DNA of 64,000 nt from Chaetoderma sp. LZ-2023a (taxonomy: Eukaryota > Mollusca > Caudofoveata > Chaetodermatida > Chaetodermatidae): contig CM067369.1 in the NCBI GenBank assembly GCA_034401795.1, positions 90,696,579 to 90,760,578 on the forward strand. Reading direction: 5' to 3'. A model generated the notes under the pieces. It did not search any database and was not told where the DNA came from. It saw only the letters and a list, made by a program, of their open reading frames with translations. A program made the position numbers and the translations under genes. Below are positions 34,788 through 47,128 of the stretch, one piece after another (position 1 is the stretch's first letter; each line of letters begins with the position of its first letter).

Positions 34788-35954
34788 GAATCACTTATAT
34801 CTCCATTTAACGGAAAATCAGGCCTCAGATCAACAGTAAAATCGGGGACAACTTATTCCTGTGGATGCTCACCTTTTAATTAGAGTGAGTAGGTTTCCAA
34901 GTTAGATACGTATAAACTCGCATGTTCCAATTTCAGGCTGGAACACCCGATTGGGTGGGGAGAGCAAGATTACACCAGCGGTCTGTGACCCCGACCGATC
35001 ACCTCTAGTCTCCTCCATCACACATGTGGTAGCTACATGGGAGGCCAGTTCACGAGTTTATAGTCTTTGATCTAATTTACCGGAAAACGTGGTGCTGAGC
35101 ACGTGGTTTCTTGTTTTGAAAGCACGTGGTTGATCAGACTAGGTGTGCCTGTTGCTATTAGCATTGCTGATTCTCTTAAATTGTTGCGAAAAGTTGAAAC
35201 ATGTCTTCCTAAATATCTGTTCCTAAGAACAGCATCCCTATTTGCGCGTGTTTTTCATCAGCGCACTCCTTCCTCTCTGTGTATAGTATATATTATTCCA
35301 GCTCTTGTCGATTGTTGAGCGGAACTTGTAGGTATGAGAGCTTTTTGAAACTTCTCTTGTGTGTTAAACTGTCGAAGTTTTGATGCTGCCTCGCCAGCCC
35401 GTGTAGTCTCACCGCACCTAGACACAAACTTAATTATCACAGTACAACTCGGAAAATGCGTGCCACAGTTTAAACAATTACAATACCGTCGTATGGAGAT
35501 TGTGAAACAGTCATCCTGAGTGTCTGTGTTTCTGTCGTGTTGATGTTGTCTGTAAATATGCGTGGCTGGTTTTCTTCAGATGAATCCGGCGCTGTCGTGA
35601 GGTGTCAAAAAGTTGTATTGCAGCTGGGGAGGGCCTCATCAGTGTTTGCGAGGACAACTTTATCGGACATTGAATGTATTCTCTCTGTAATGGCCGAGTC
35701 TTAAAAAGACGGGACAGGGGTACTTAGAGTGGGGATGGCCCAGATGGGGGCTGTCATAAGTTAAATCAGACCATTATCGAATTTCACGTTCTGTGCCTAT
35801 CTCGTACTAGCTACCGATGACAGGCTGCGGTATTCTGGCTCTCAATAAAGAAATATGTATTTACGGGTAAATGAAGTATCTCTCTTTTAGCTGATGTGTT
35901 GTCCGAGGGGTGGTGGTGTACTGTTGGTGGTTATAGTGTTTTCCTCCTCACCAT
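34788..35954. other. GyC 3' internal or unassigned sequence
   Basis: No domain is recognised on either strand. A 71-codon plus-strand frame at 35103-35318 shows no family similarity that I know. Confidence 0.35.
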
Positions 35955-36345
35955 ATGATCAGTTTTCCAGATACCGCAGTGGGAGGGTGCTTGCAGAAAA
36001 TGTTAACTTGTGCTGTTGATGGTAGCATTTTGTTGTAGGGAAGTCGGGGGTGCTGTGTGATGTGGGAGTAATGCACGATGGGCATATCAAGGTTTCCAAG
36101 CTGGGGAATGCCGAGTCTGTTGCTTTGCAGAAATGTAGGGGTTGCAGTGGGTGATGAGCTCACCACATTCGTGCGGTAGGGAATGTTGCGGAAAATGTGT
36201 CTCTGACTTTTTCTGTTACAAAAGTTATGTGCATGCTGATATACTGTTGATGATATACTTAGCTGGTGACGACTAATCTGTTTGTTGTAATGGGGTGTAG
36301 AATGTCTCCATTATAACTCTTATAACCGGACATGTATGTAGTGTT
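35955..36345. repeat. Block S, second copy
   Basis: It matches 16640-16990 in the same absolute orientation and lies 3' of GyC pol, antisense to it. Both copies keep GAATGCCGAGTCTGTTGC and CTCCRTTATA...ATAACCGGA. Confidence 0.7.
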
Positions 36346-36670
36346 CGTGCATTGTGTAATTTACTCCGAGCTACGCAGTTTTCCTGTTCTCCGCAACAGG
36401 GTATGGCCTCATCAAGCCTCTTCACTTCCATGCTATTTATTATATGCTCCACCCAGCAAGAGGCATGGCTTGGGAGAGCCTCAGTGGTAACTCTATAATT
36501 GGTGTAATGGCATGAAATGGGAAAAGGTCGGCGGAACAACTTTTCCCTCCATTCCCTTGGACAGTACAAACGAGAAAGTCTTCAGATACAACTTCCCAGA
36601 CCTGGTAGACCCCGCTCTGATGAGGGAGAGGGTGAGTACATGGCTCGTCATCGTCCTCAGCATTAGCCAT

Positions 36671-37928
36671 TTATTCGCTGGACTCCTGGCTTGGAAGGAG
36701 AAGGGTCAAACTAGCACCACGGTTCTCTGCGCTAATGTCGTGAATACCTGTTTCTGTAGACACATCGGTCTGGATACTGGTGTTACGCGTATCACCCGGT
36801 CCGAGCTCTGGCACTGAGTCATCGCTAACACAAGGTTTAAGACAATCGAAGTGGATGACCGAGGTCATACCATCCGAGGCGCGGATTTGGTAGGTCACGT
36901 CCGATTTTTTACCTACTACCACAGGGGCCTTTCCACTGATAACTCAGTTTACCCGCCACGTTTGCAGAACGTCTTGTATCATGAACCAAGACCATCTTTC
37001 CCGCCTCATACGGGTCTCCATGCACCCGCCGTTCATGCCATATTTTCTGATGCTGGTGTGCAGTGGAGAGTGTTTCTCTCACCAGCTCATGGTCCTGTTC
37101 TATCCTTTGCTCTACATAGAGAGATAATGAATTTTCTTCTCCTGGAATTCTGTGCATGGCCAGATTCAGGGGTAAAGCTAATTCACGGCCTAACATTAAC
37201 CGAGCAGGGGTATAACCCATGCTGGAATGTACTGAAGTGCGGTATGCCATGAGCACATATGGGAGCCATAGATCCCAATCGCAACAATCAAGGTGTGTTT
37301 CCTTAGTCAGCATCCTCGTGAGGGTTCTGTTGAACCTCTCTACCATCCTGTCGCCATGCGGATGATATGGTGTGGTGCGTGTTTTGACTATATGGAACAA
37401 TTTGCAGAGCTCAGAGATCTACCGGCTCTCAAAATAACTACCTTGGTCGGAATGTAACTAATAGGGCATTCCAAAACGGCAGAACACATTGTTTGACAGA
37501 ACCTGCCGATGCCTCTTGGTTCGGCAAAGCAAATGCTTCTATCCACTTTGGAAAATAATCTTGTAATACGAGGATGTATTTATTGCCAGCATCTTTCATA
37601 TTCAAGGGACCGAGTGCATCAATAGCCACGTGCTCCTACAGTGCACCCACAATTTTAATTTGTAAGGGTGCAGTGTGGTGCTGGGTGCAGTGTGGTGTAG
37701 TTGTTGTAATATCATGACCCTATAATGCTCAGGAATTAGTATCTGGTTATTTAGGTAGAGAATGCCATTGTCCATGTGGCACTCTCCAAACCTTTGATAA
37801 TAATATTTGGCCGTGGCGGATAAAGGACTAACAGATTCTTCCAGGGGGTGTACCCCTCCTTGATCTCTCCGTGTATATTCTGCTTGTCTGCGCATCGGCT
37901 GCCTATTCATGGGCGAGCTCCTCCGCAT
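36671..37928 (-). pseudogene. GyC integrase relic
   Basis: Integrase inserts the cDNA. The N-terminal part (YRVMILQQLHHTAPS, 37602-37928) has lost most of the HHCC zinc domain. The core follows: VAIDALGPL with first Asp at about 37618-37620, HSDQGSYFESR with second Asp at about 37446-37448 followed by an in-frame TAG, and YHPHGDRMVERFNRTL with the Glu at about 37338-37340. The C-terminal part has YEAGKMVLVHD and KLSYQWKGP, then the tail SVIHFDCLKPCVSDD ending at 36671. The DDE residues survive but frames are broken. Confidence 0.9.
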
Positions 37929-38132
37929 CCCAATCTGTGCACCGCTGCTCTGGGAATATGGGAGCTGGCTGTGTTGTATGGGTTACGGTCGTGGCCACTT
38001 CTTGTTCATCCTCAAGCCTGATTCTGCTCAAAGCATCGGCATTTCCATGCAGCTTGCCAGGTCAGTGAACAACATTGAAGTTAAAGGCCTGCAGGGATTC
38101 CTGCTACCATGCTACCTGGCCCTCTGGATTTT

Positions 38133-38435
38133 TTAGATTTCTGAGCCAGCATAGTGAGGCGTGATCTGTAGTGTAAATGGGCGTCCATGCAGAAAGTGTT
38201 TATAGGATTTAACAAAGTACACTGCAGCTAACAATTCTCCCTTAATGGTTGCGTACCGTTTCTCCGCCTTGTTCAGAGTATGCGAACCATAACCAAGTAC
38301 CTGCTCCGTTTCATCTTCTTTGACCTGTGATAGAACAACGCCAAACGCAAAAGTGGATGCATCAGTGTCTAAAATGAAATCGAGGTTAGGGTTATGATGA
38401 GCAAGAATAGGTGCGGTTGTTAATAGGTTCTTCAA
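38133..38435 (-). pseudogene. GyC RNase H domain
   Basis: The open piece contains NLDFILDTDASTFAFGVVLS (catalytic Asp in DTDAS), GYGSHTLNKAEKRYATIKGE (Glu) and HGRPFTLQI. The downstream TDHASLRWL region is frameshifted near 38160. Confidence 0.9.
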
Positions 38436-38453
38436 CGCCCTGAAGGAAACCTC

Positions 38454-39044
38454 TCACTCACTCATCCACTCAAAGGGTCGACCTTTTTCAGTGATCTGGA
38501 GCAGAGGAGACGCAATCTCGCTGAAGTGATAGATGTACCAGCGATAGTACTGGCAGAGCCCGAGGAAACTTTGCGTATCTGTTACGGAAGTTGACGTCTG
38601 CCAGTTTGCCACTGCTTGAGTTTTGGAAGGTTGAGTGGCCACTCCATCTGCAGATATCACATGTCCGAGAACCTCGACACTTTGACAGAAGAAATGGCAC
38701 TTCTTGGATTTGAGCTTTAGGTTGGCGGTACGAAACTGCTTTAAGACTTTGCCCAGATTGGACAAGGTCTGCTCAAACGAAGGCCCAAAGAAGATAACGT
38801 CGTCAATATAGCAGAAACAGATTTCCCATTGCATGGTGGTTAATACCTGCTCAATGAGATGCTCGAATGTTCCTGGAGTGTTGCACAAGCCATAGGACAT
38901 CTTGCAGAATTGGAAAAGACTGTCTCTACAGACGAAGGCGGTATTCTCCCTGTCAGCCTCATCAATGGCTACTTGCCAGTAACCGATTGCCAGGTCAAGG
39001 GTACAGAACCATCTGGCTCCGGACAATGGATCTAATGCCTGATC
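38454..39044 (-). pseudogene. GyC reverse transcriptase, palm and thumb
   Basis: Frame: SGARWFCTLDLAIGYWQVAI, KMSYGLCNTPGTFEHLIEQ, catalytic CYIDDVIFFG (YIDD at 38799-38810), KSKKCHFFCQSVEVLGHVI, SFLGLCQYYRWYIYHFSEIA. It is cut off at 39044 by the inserted segment. Confidence 0.93.
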
Positions 39045-39853
39045 TCACTATGCACCCTTTGGCCTTCCTGGTGTGTGGCTTGTCCCCATCATAGGACATC
39101 GCTCAGTGCTTCACACAGGAATGCAGCCTAGGCTAGGTGCCTTTCCCGCATATGCGTATGGGATAGAAAACCGTGTCCATAAGACATGATTAAGGAGCAT
39201 AACCCACGGGACAACAACATGAAATCGAGAACCATGCCCATAGAAACATGATTGAGGAACATGGCCCAGGATCTTTTCATGTGATGCCTCTCTCACACAT
39301 ATACCCTCCCATTTCCCAAAGATCACTTTTCATGACCTCTGATTACGGGGCGCATGGCTCGCAATACGAACGCTTACCATGGCCTAGCTGTACATTGCGC
39401 CATCTTGACCAGACAGATGAACTGACATGATCAAGTAGACCAGCCGGTGACCCAGTCGATAGTGATAACCATCTGAGCTCACGCCAAGGGGAAACCGACG
39501 GTCTGATCCGTATCTATCTGCCAACTGTAGACAAACTTTGACCATTTTCCCTAGCCTTTCCAGCAGAACTGTCATCTAGCAAAGACGCGTAAAAATCTAG
39601 AGATATTTTTATGTACTGGGTGTGGATTGTCATCCATGCACCATGCATGTCCACTTGCTGAGATAGGATGAACCAAAAATCTCAGTAGCCCGAACAGCAC
39701 GCCGACTAGATGGTACCACAGTAGGATGTTGATTCACCCTTCGTTAGACACGGAGGCCTTCAGTATCTCTTCTGCACTATACTTCCGATTTTACGTGCCC
39801 CTAGACTCTTGTGAGCCCACTGCCGCCTGTTGTGAACATCTTTCCCTATTGAG
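39045..39853 (-). other. Segment inserted in GyC reverse transcriptase
   Basis: About 809 bp, homologous on the minus strand to 14326-15275 in GyA and at the same RT position. The shared frame has ADRYGSDRRFPLG. Its 3' part carries a degenerate direct repeat (TCAATCATGT...GGTTCTCGATTTCATG). It lacks canonical splice borders. Origin unknown. Confidence 0.75.
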
Positions 39854-40720
39854 TATCCGCAGAAGCGGATACGCATCTTTGATACGTAGATCATTAAAGC
39901 GGCAGTAGTCAATGCAAAACCGCAAGATCCATCTTTCTTGCCTGCAAGTAATATGGGACTGGCCCAGGGGGATGCCGAGGGCTCTATAATGCCTGTCCGC
40001 AACATGTCATTTACTTGTTGATGTGCTTCTGTCTCTTTATGTATGGAAAGTTGACATACCGGCTGCCATACAGGTCGTTGTTCCCAGTGTTGATGGTGTG
40101 GCGCATGAGGTGAGTTTCTCCCAGGTCCATGCCTCCTATGGAAAAACTCTTCTGGTATTTAAACAGGATCCATTGTACATCACGTTTGTGGGATTGCGTC
40201 AGTCCAACTGTGTCACGCAAATATAGGTCATGCAGGTGTTCCGGTATGTTGTCGTCAGAAGCTGCTGTTGTTGTAGGTGTGTAGGGAGCTGTTTTCAGGG
40301 AAATCACATCCGCCAAATGGCTGCAGCGAATGCCGGGGACAAGTGTTATATAGGATTGGCTGTTCCGTTCAATACCCAGTAAGGTATGTGGTTTTTGTTT
40401 GTAGTGTCCACTATCATCCGTGGACTTGTGCATTGGGAGGCGATCATGTATTCAGGGTCGGGTTCCTGCATGGCTATGTGTGTCTTTTGTCCTAGCTGTG
40501 GTGTGGTGGCCCATAGGATTTCCTCCTGTCCTGGCTCAACTGTTGCGGTTGATGCTAGAATCACTGCGCATGTATCGTACAATGATGATTCCGGTCCAAG
40601 GGGTATACGACGGCTGCATATGTCTAATTCCTGTTGTCTGCAGTGAATGACGGCTTCACTGGCACTGAAAAAATCATAACCTAATAGGGCATCATTTTTG
40701 GATAGAGACGATGACAACTC
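39854..40720 (-). pseudogene. GyC RT N-terminus and protease-RT linker
   Basis: LRTGIIEPSASPWASPILLA and the DYCRF...IKDAYPL fingers (39854-40005) precede the insert. Upstream, GGMDLGETHLMRH and PEHLHDLYLRDTVGL (40011-40433) and PDPEYMIASQCTSPRMIVD (40346-40717) match GyA and GyB. One or more frameshifts lie near 40380 and 40010. Confidence 0.85.
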
Positions 40721-41290
40721 GTTGAATGAATTGCATCTCCTCTATCTGTATTTTGATGTTTACTGTTCCAGCCATGGGAACGTCAGCTCCCGTTGCTGTC
40801 TGTAAAAATATGTTAGGAGACCTAAGGGGTCGTCTGTGATGAGGTGGGATGCTCTCATAGAGACGCTTGTTGAAAACGGTGATGGAAGCTCCAGTGTCTA
40901 CAGTGGCACTGGTAGATATTCCCCTGAACAAGCAAGCACACTTATAGATGACGTTCCGGTGTGCTTGCGGGAGAGTCTCCAAGAATGTGGTCCATGAAGC
41001 CTTCCTTGCTGAGGTGGGGCCTTTTATGAAAGTGGACTGTTTCTCTATTGCTTCCATGAGTGTGATTAATGGCTGAGTGAGGAAGGGCCAGCTCGTTGTC
41101 GTTGCTGCTGATTTTGCTTGGGCGACGATGAGGCTGGGGTAGCAGTGGTGCTATATCTGAAGTTGGTGGTGTGTACTGTGAGTTGGTGTAGACAGTAGTT
41201 TGAATGGGACTGGAATTGTGTGGAGCTATTTGAGCCAACCATTTTGGACAACGCATCATGGGATGTTTAGGAGATGCACAAAAGAAACAG
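40692..41290 (-). pseudogene. GyC protease with upstream zinc knuckle 2
   Basis: CFFCASPKHPMMRC (41249-41290) is the second knuckle. The protease has VDTGASITVFNKRLYESIPP, with the catalytic Asp codon at 40896-40898 intact, followed by QTATGADVPMAGTV. Frame changes occur near 41050. Confidence 0.85.
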
Positions 41291-41760
41291 CGTCATTGCC
41301 ACTGTTTTTGCTGACGTTTGTGGCGATGTCTTTTACGGATTCATGAAGCGGTGTGTTGGCTTCCATCCATGTCACTACTACTGCTATTGGGTGTTGGAGA
41401 TGATGATGATGCTTGGTGCATATTGTATGCCACCAGATAGCACCGGGTGTTAAGTGCCTTGGTGGTGGGTCGTGGTGCTTGAATAAACGTTGTTTCAGCA
41501 GAGGTGCTACAACCAACCACTGCCGTTTTACATAGGAAAGAGGGTTTAGTAGACATGGTTATTGTGTGGTCACAACTTTCCATAGAGGGAAGGATTGTCA
41601 GAGCTGTGGATGCTGTGTGCATCAGAGGCCCGGCTTTTGTGAAGCCATTATTAGTGTAGTTTTTGTACTATTTATTGATGAATCCACCTGATGCTGCTGT
41701 TGACGGACCGCAGTTGAGCCAGGTTTCAGGATGGGGCACTGAAGTGACTCTCTAATCAGT
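41291..41760 (-). pseudogene. GyC gag-pol junction segment
   Basis: TKPSFLCKTAVVGCSTSAET and FIQAPRPTTKALNTRC match the GyB junction at 18730-18870. Two overlapping frames show at least one frameshift. Confidence 0.6.
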
Positions 41761-44148
41761 GCCCACTTGGGTTTAATGGATGCTCTGGCTGTGGTGTCCT
41801 TTGATCAGAGGCCAATGGAGCAAAGGGGGCGGGGGTGTTGTTTGGACATCGCTACCTCAAGTGGCCCCTATGACCACATCCATAGCACATGTTGGGTGGC
41901 TGTGTGTGGGGTGCATTGCTGCTTGGTGGCGGTCGTGTAGTCTGTTGGGTTGCCACTGCAGTGCTGAGTGTTGTGAGTGTGGAGATCTGTTTTGTGATCT
42001 CTCCTAATCTGTCATGTGTTGCATGCCAATTGTTGTTGTTATGCTTGTCTCCACATCCTGGAGCATTACTGTGGCCTCCACAATGGGACTGGCCACGCCC
42101 TTTTCCTCAGGGCTTGTGATCTCCTTAGGGAGGTTGTGTGCGTTGTGTTGCGGTGCTGATGTCGGTAGTGATTGCAGTGTGTGGGTTGTCCATAGAAATG
42201 AGGATTTTAGCATCATTTAGTTCAACGATGGGGTGTAGTTGACGACGAGCGTTTTTCTCCTGCTCTAGGAAATTCTCGATTCATACTGCTGTTGTGGTAA
42301 GAGTTTGAAGGTTTCTGTGCTTCAAAAGGAATAGTTTTTCCATGAGGGCCAGTTCCCTGCTCAAAGCATCAATGAAAGTGTCTAAATGGAGGTGGGTGAC
42401 TCCTTCATGGTTTGTGTTGGGGTACGCTCGGGTGACGAGGCATCAGATGCGGCTAGCCAATTCGGGCGGAGTTTCTTCTGCAGATCTTCTTAGGTTTTTT
42501 AGTTGAAGACGGCTTGTCTCTCCCAATGCTGTATCTCCGAACCTCTCGGAAAGAGCGCTTTCTAATTCGGTGTATGTTGGTGTGAGGTCTGACCCCATAT
42601 CTGCCAGTACCTGCAGGGATTTCCCTGATAGTTTGGCGGCCAGATGCTCACCCATTTGCTAATCCATCCACCTGTTTGTATGGCTTATGATCTCGAACTG
42701 GCACTTATAATTGGCGCAGCCACCCTCCCTGCTGAATTCGGGTGGGAGGATGACTCGGCCGGTGCCATGATAAGGTACAATGGGCGCGAATCCCGGTGGG
42801 GGTGGGGGGTGGAGAGAGAATGGAGTGAATGCAGATGCAGGTTGATGTGGGTGGACGTGGCTCCGCGTATTCTGATTCCTCCGCATATGAGGGAGGATTC
42901 CCATCTGTGCGGTTCTGTATGATATGTCAGAACGGATGACCCCGGAAGCTTCCTTCTCGGTATTGGACGATGCACTGATGGTGGTGTATTGTGCACGCAT
43001 CATGGCGGGTCCATAGGATGTTGCTCGGGTCTTCCTCAATATCGTGGAGGTGGAGGTCCAGGGGAATGACCATACTGGTGCGGAAGTTGAAAAGTGTCCT
43101 ATAGTTCTTGAAGGACTATGGATGAATGTTATTTAATGCGAATGCATTCTGATGGTTCACAAGATGAGATGCATCAAATAGCTCACACGATGCATCAAGC
43201 AATGTTCCCATAACTTCAGTCGAAAATGTCAAATGGCTAAAACATGATGTGCGGATAAATTTCCACCACTGGTTACGTGATATAGCAGATCTGGCGAGTC
43301 ATCACAGAGCACATCACTCGCCCCACATACTGGATGATGAGCTACATCGGGGCCAAACGGCCCATCCACACGAAAGGTCCCTTTGTGGAAGTAGTGGCTT
43401 GGGCTACCTGATTTTACTTTGATTATTTCCCCCAGATGATATCTTTCCGGGAGCTCCAAAAACTGGCGGTTGCAGATGTAGTGGCTTGTACCCTAGAGAC
43501 GACGAATTCTGAAAACCGAATGGTGCCGCAGCAGCTGTCAGTATCTGCTGTAGCAAGCGGTACTATATTGTTTCGTCCTCTCAGCTAAGCCTATCGGGTT
43601 CAATGTTTTGAAAATAGAATAAGCTGGCTCATTTGGCCATAACTCGGCCAATTCTTAACCGATGTTAAAATGGTAACATGTTTTGAAATCCTCGCTTCAT
43701 TCTGGTAATGATCTACTCCAAGAACGGTGAGAAAGATGCAATCTAAAATGATTACGCGTACCAACTCGGTACAGTATGAGATGCTTTTTCTAACCAACGC
43801 TAATGCGCATCATTAAGCAATCTCCGACTCCTGAGTATGCGCGCTAAGCAATCTCGATGTGAAAAAATTCCTCAATATGGTGGAGGTCCAGGGGAATGAC
43901 GAGGCTGTTGGGTGTGGTGGGTGTTTGTGGCGCTTCTGGGATTTGTTGGCCATGGTGCTTCCACATTCATATCTCCGTACTGTGGTACCGATGGGTAGCA
44001 GGGAGACAGTGTTCTTGTAGGTGGAGATGTGGGCCATGGCGCATGATGGGTGGGCCATTGGTCACCGCAAAGTTGACACAGTGAACCATATGGGTGTGTA
44101 GGTTGTATAGTATGCCCCTCGAGGGGGTCTTCTCCGCTGCTGTCCATG
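41761..44148 (-). pseudogene. GyC gag relic, split by an LTR fragment
   Basis: Gag starts MDSSGEDPLEGHT at 44147, only about 13 nt after the LTR end, and continues to about 43870. A 0.79-kb LTR fragment interrupts it, and gag resumes at 43060 with GRVILPPEFSREGGC and MGEHLAAKLSGKSLQVLADM, then ERFGDTALGETSRLQLKNLR. The knuckle near 41830-41870 reads CYGCGHRGHLR then a stop before RC. Several frameshifts. Confidence 0.82.
43072..43858 (-). mobile_element. LTR fragment inside GyC gag
   Basis: A 787-bp direct repeat of 44430-45215 with about 95% identity. It is flanked on both sides by a gag-derived GGTCCAGGGGAATGAC / TTCCTCAATAT segment of about 33 bp, far too long for a normal target duplication. 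It therefore looks like a recombination or duplication product, not a fresh insertion. Confidence 0.75.
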
Positions 44149-44160
44149 ATATGGCATAGG

Positions 44161-45381
44161 TGTAGCGTGCCTAGCGTGGATGTCAGATAGTGTTATAAAA
44201 GACGCACCCACCTACGGAAGGAGTCCCATATTCAAGATAATTGAAGCGTAACACAATTGGAATGGAAGATGGTACGATGCAGAAGTTAGCTGCTAGGAAA
44301 ATTCTGCAGGTACATTATGGATACGGCTCATTCTCAGGAAAAGTGAAGGCGAACTTTCGCGGAGGAAGATGGCTAGTAGATAGTCAAGTATACATGAAGT
44401 TATTAATTTAACTGAATGGTCTAAAAGTTCCATACTGGTGCGGAAGTTGAAAAGTGTCCTATAGTTCTTGAAGGGCTATGGATGAATGTTATTTAATGCG
44501 AATGCATTCTGATGGTTCATAAGATGAGATGCATCAAATAGCTCACACGATGTATCAAGCAATGTTCCCATAACTTCGGTCGAAAATGTCAAATGGCTAA
44601 AACATGATGTGCGGATAAATTTCCACCACTGGTTACGTGATATGGCAGATCTGGCGAGTCATCACAGAGCACATCACTCGCCCCACATACTGGATGATGA
44701 GCTACATCGGGGCCAAACGGCCCATCCACACGAAAGGTCCCTTTGTGGAAGTAGTGGCTTGGGCTACCTGATTTTACTTTGATTATTTCCCCCGGATGAT
44801 ATCTTTCCGGGAGCTCCAAAAACTGGCGGTTGCAGATGTGGTGGCTTGTACACCAGAGATAAGACGAATTCTGAAAACCGAATGGTGCCGCAGCAGCTGT
44901 CAGTATCTGCTGTAGCAAGCGGTACTATATTGTTTCGTCCTCTCAGCTAAGCCTATCGGGCTCAATGTTTTGAAAATAGAATAAGCTGGCTCATTTAGCC
45001 ATAACTCGGCCAATTCTTAACCGATATTAAAATGGTAAAATGTTTTGAAATCCTCGCTTCATTCTGGTAATGATCTACTCCAAGAACGGTGAGAAAGATG
45101 CAATCTAAAATGATTACGCGTACCAACTCGGTACAGTATGAGATGCTTTTTCTAACCAACGCTAATGCGCATCATTAAGCAATCTCTGACACCCGAGTAT
45201 GCGCGCTACGCAATCTCACGGACTTAGTCATCTTACATTCCTCTTGTAATCGGCTCTGCACACACGTATCGTCCTACGCAGGGGGGGGGGGGGGGCGCGT
45301 GCTTGGAACATACCCGACCTGGTCGTCCCATACCCAGACTAGCTGGGATGGCCTATACCTGACCGGTTGATCTGCGCTACA
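44161..45381 (-). mobile_element. Probable 5' LTR of GyC (1.22 kb)
   Basis: On the minus strand it begins TGTAGCGCAGATC (45381) and ends GGCACGCTACA (44161), matching the TGTAG...CTACA termini of the 22491-25944 LTR. GATCAACCGGTCAGG at the start matches GyB LTR GACCGGTCAGAT. It is about 2.2 kb shorter than the GyB LTR. A 14-nt G run lies at 45281-45294. Confidence 0.65.
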
Positions 45382-45624
45382 CCTGGAACCAGGTGGTTCA
45401 GCAAGTCGCTGATGATGGCTTGTATGGCACTGCGCCAACTTTTCAGTTGGTTCTCCTATGATGTTCCTAAACGATGTGAAATGGCCATGGCCATGGCCAA
45501 TGCCAACCACATGTAAGATACGTGTTTGAGGAGAAAGTTTTTGGATTCCAACTCGGATGAATCACTTTTTCTCATTTTGTCAAACTTAGGCATGATTGAG
45601 TGACTTATTATCCACCACCAGTTA
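45382..45624. other. 5' flank of GyC
   Basis: No gene is seen. A GGCCATGGCCATGGCC palindromic run lies at 45483-45500. Confidence 0.4.
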
Positions 45625-46165
45625 TTTGATATAACTAACCAGACTACTTTGATTGTTAGGATTGCACAATTGTACAATTTGATTGTAGGATTAGGAGTAC
45701 CTTATCACCATCACAATGTACGTTTAATCATATAGGACATGTTACCTGCAAAAGAGAAGAATATTGAAGAACTAATGAACTGGCAATTGGGTAGCATAAT
45801 TGTTAGATAATGTAAACTGTATTTAAGTAGAATGCAGAGGCCCTCAGGAGCAGAGGCAGTATAAACACAAAGCTGTTGGACAGTTTCCATATAGTGAGTG
45901 ACCAGACGCAAATCAGCAAGGTGTGTTAGTCTAGTTATCAGATGGGGTCCCCATCACCTACACTTTCTCACCCGATTTAGTGATTTTTTCAGATTTTATT
46001 AAGCTTTTCCTCAATCACCAAAATAACTCTTCCAATCGATTCCTCATGGTCGAATTGTCTGAAAAAGTGGGTCATTTGCCTTTGTATGAGGTCTCGTTCA
46101 AAAGTTACAGAAATTACCGATTTTACCATCACGAGTGATGTAATCCAAGATGGCCACCAAATGAA
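45625..46165 (-). repeat. ~0.5-kb dispersed repeat, copy 2
   Basis: Inverted relative to 29065-29588, with an extra ~35 bp near 45665-45700. Not bordered by the LTR fragment seen beside copy 1, so the repeat predates or is independent of that fragment. Confidence 0.8.
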
Positions 46166-46264
46166 CCCCCATGGGGCATTATTTGACGCTGTTAACACCA
46201 TTTTCGCTTACTAGACATATTTAGGAGTCTAAAAATGGGTTTCATAAACATCACCAGGGGGTGC

Positions 46265-47128
46265 ATGAGAACCAGGGTTGTTTTGACTTAATCAAATCGA
46301 TTAAATCAACGATTAAATCAAGCTGAAAAGAATCAGCTTTTTTTTTGCTTTTTTGCTTTTTTCGATTTTTTCCCTCCTCAGGCCTCAACTCATCACATTT
46401 GCATTATAAAATTTCTAAAGATCTTTTTGATTTGTTAAAAGTTATTTTAGCTATTGTTTCAGATAGTTAATAGGCCTGGTTATACAATATTATAAGAACT
46501 AAGAAGCTTTATTTCTATCAGTACAGTTGTGTAAACTTTCCTTAGTTGTTATTTGATGCGTAAACACAGCACAGACCAATACTATTTATAACAGTTCTGT
46601 GGATATTATTTTTAACTGACTTGACTTTGACTGCTGCCAGCCACTAAACAATAATAACTAAACCAGCTGAATATTTTCAAACAAATTTGACCGATAGTTA
46701 TTGCCAACTACATTCAGTTAAATTGTATTCAAAATATTTTATACCAAGTCCAGAGTTATACAGCCGTATACAAATTTTATCCACAAAATATTAAGACGGA
46801 TAAAATGTAGCCCATCAAGTCTAGACAAAACTAGATTACGGTAGTGTAGGCATGTTTATTAGAAATTTGATCAATGGGCATGACCCCTCCAGTAGAACTG
46901 TAGTTATTTCAAAATATGACAACATTTTTTAAAATGTCTTAAGAACAAATTCTGGGATGCTTATTGTTATAATATATGTTAATAGTATAAATAAGGTCAA
47001 CATTGTTTAGAGTGATTACATTTTATTTAGTTCCGAACATGAGTGCATGTCAAAAAATCAATGATTTTGCTATAGTTCTAGTAAAAAAAATCATAAAAAT
47101 CATGATATTTTCCAACCCAGATGAGAAC
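46265..47128. mobile_element. hAT-type non-autonomous element with 8-bp target duplication
   Basis: ATGAGAAC occurs at 46265-46272 and 47121-47128, directly flanking an 848-bp element that starts CAGGGTTG and ends CAACCCAG. Eight-bp duplications with short CAGGG-like ends are typical of the hAT superfamily. ATCGATTAAATCAACGATTAAATC follows the left end and AAAAATCATGATATTTTCC precedes the right end. No transposase is encoded. It carries a degraded family P palindrome at 46665-46750. Confidence 0.8.

Noticed and set aside
44400-44445. Primer-binding site TGGAACTTTTAGACC just after the repeated LTR segment
   Set aside because: The LTR terminus is better placed at 44161 by its CTACA end, so this site would lie inside the LTR.
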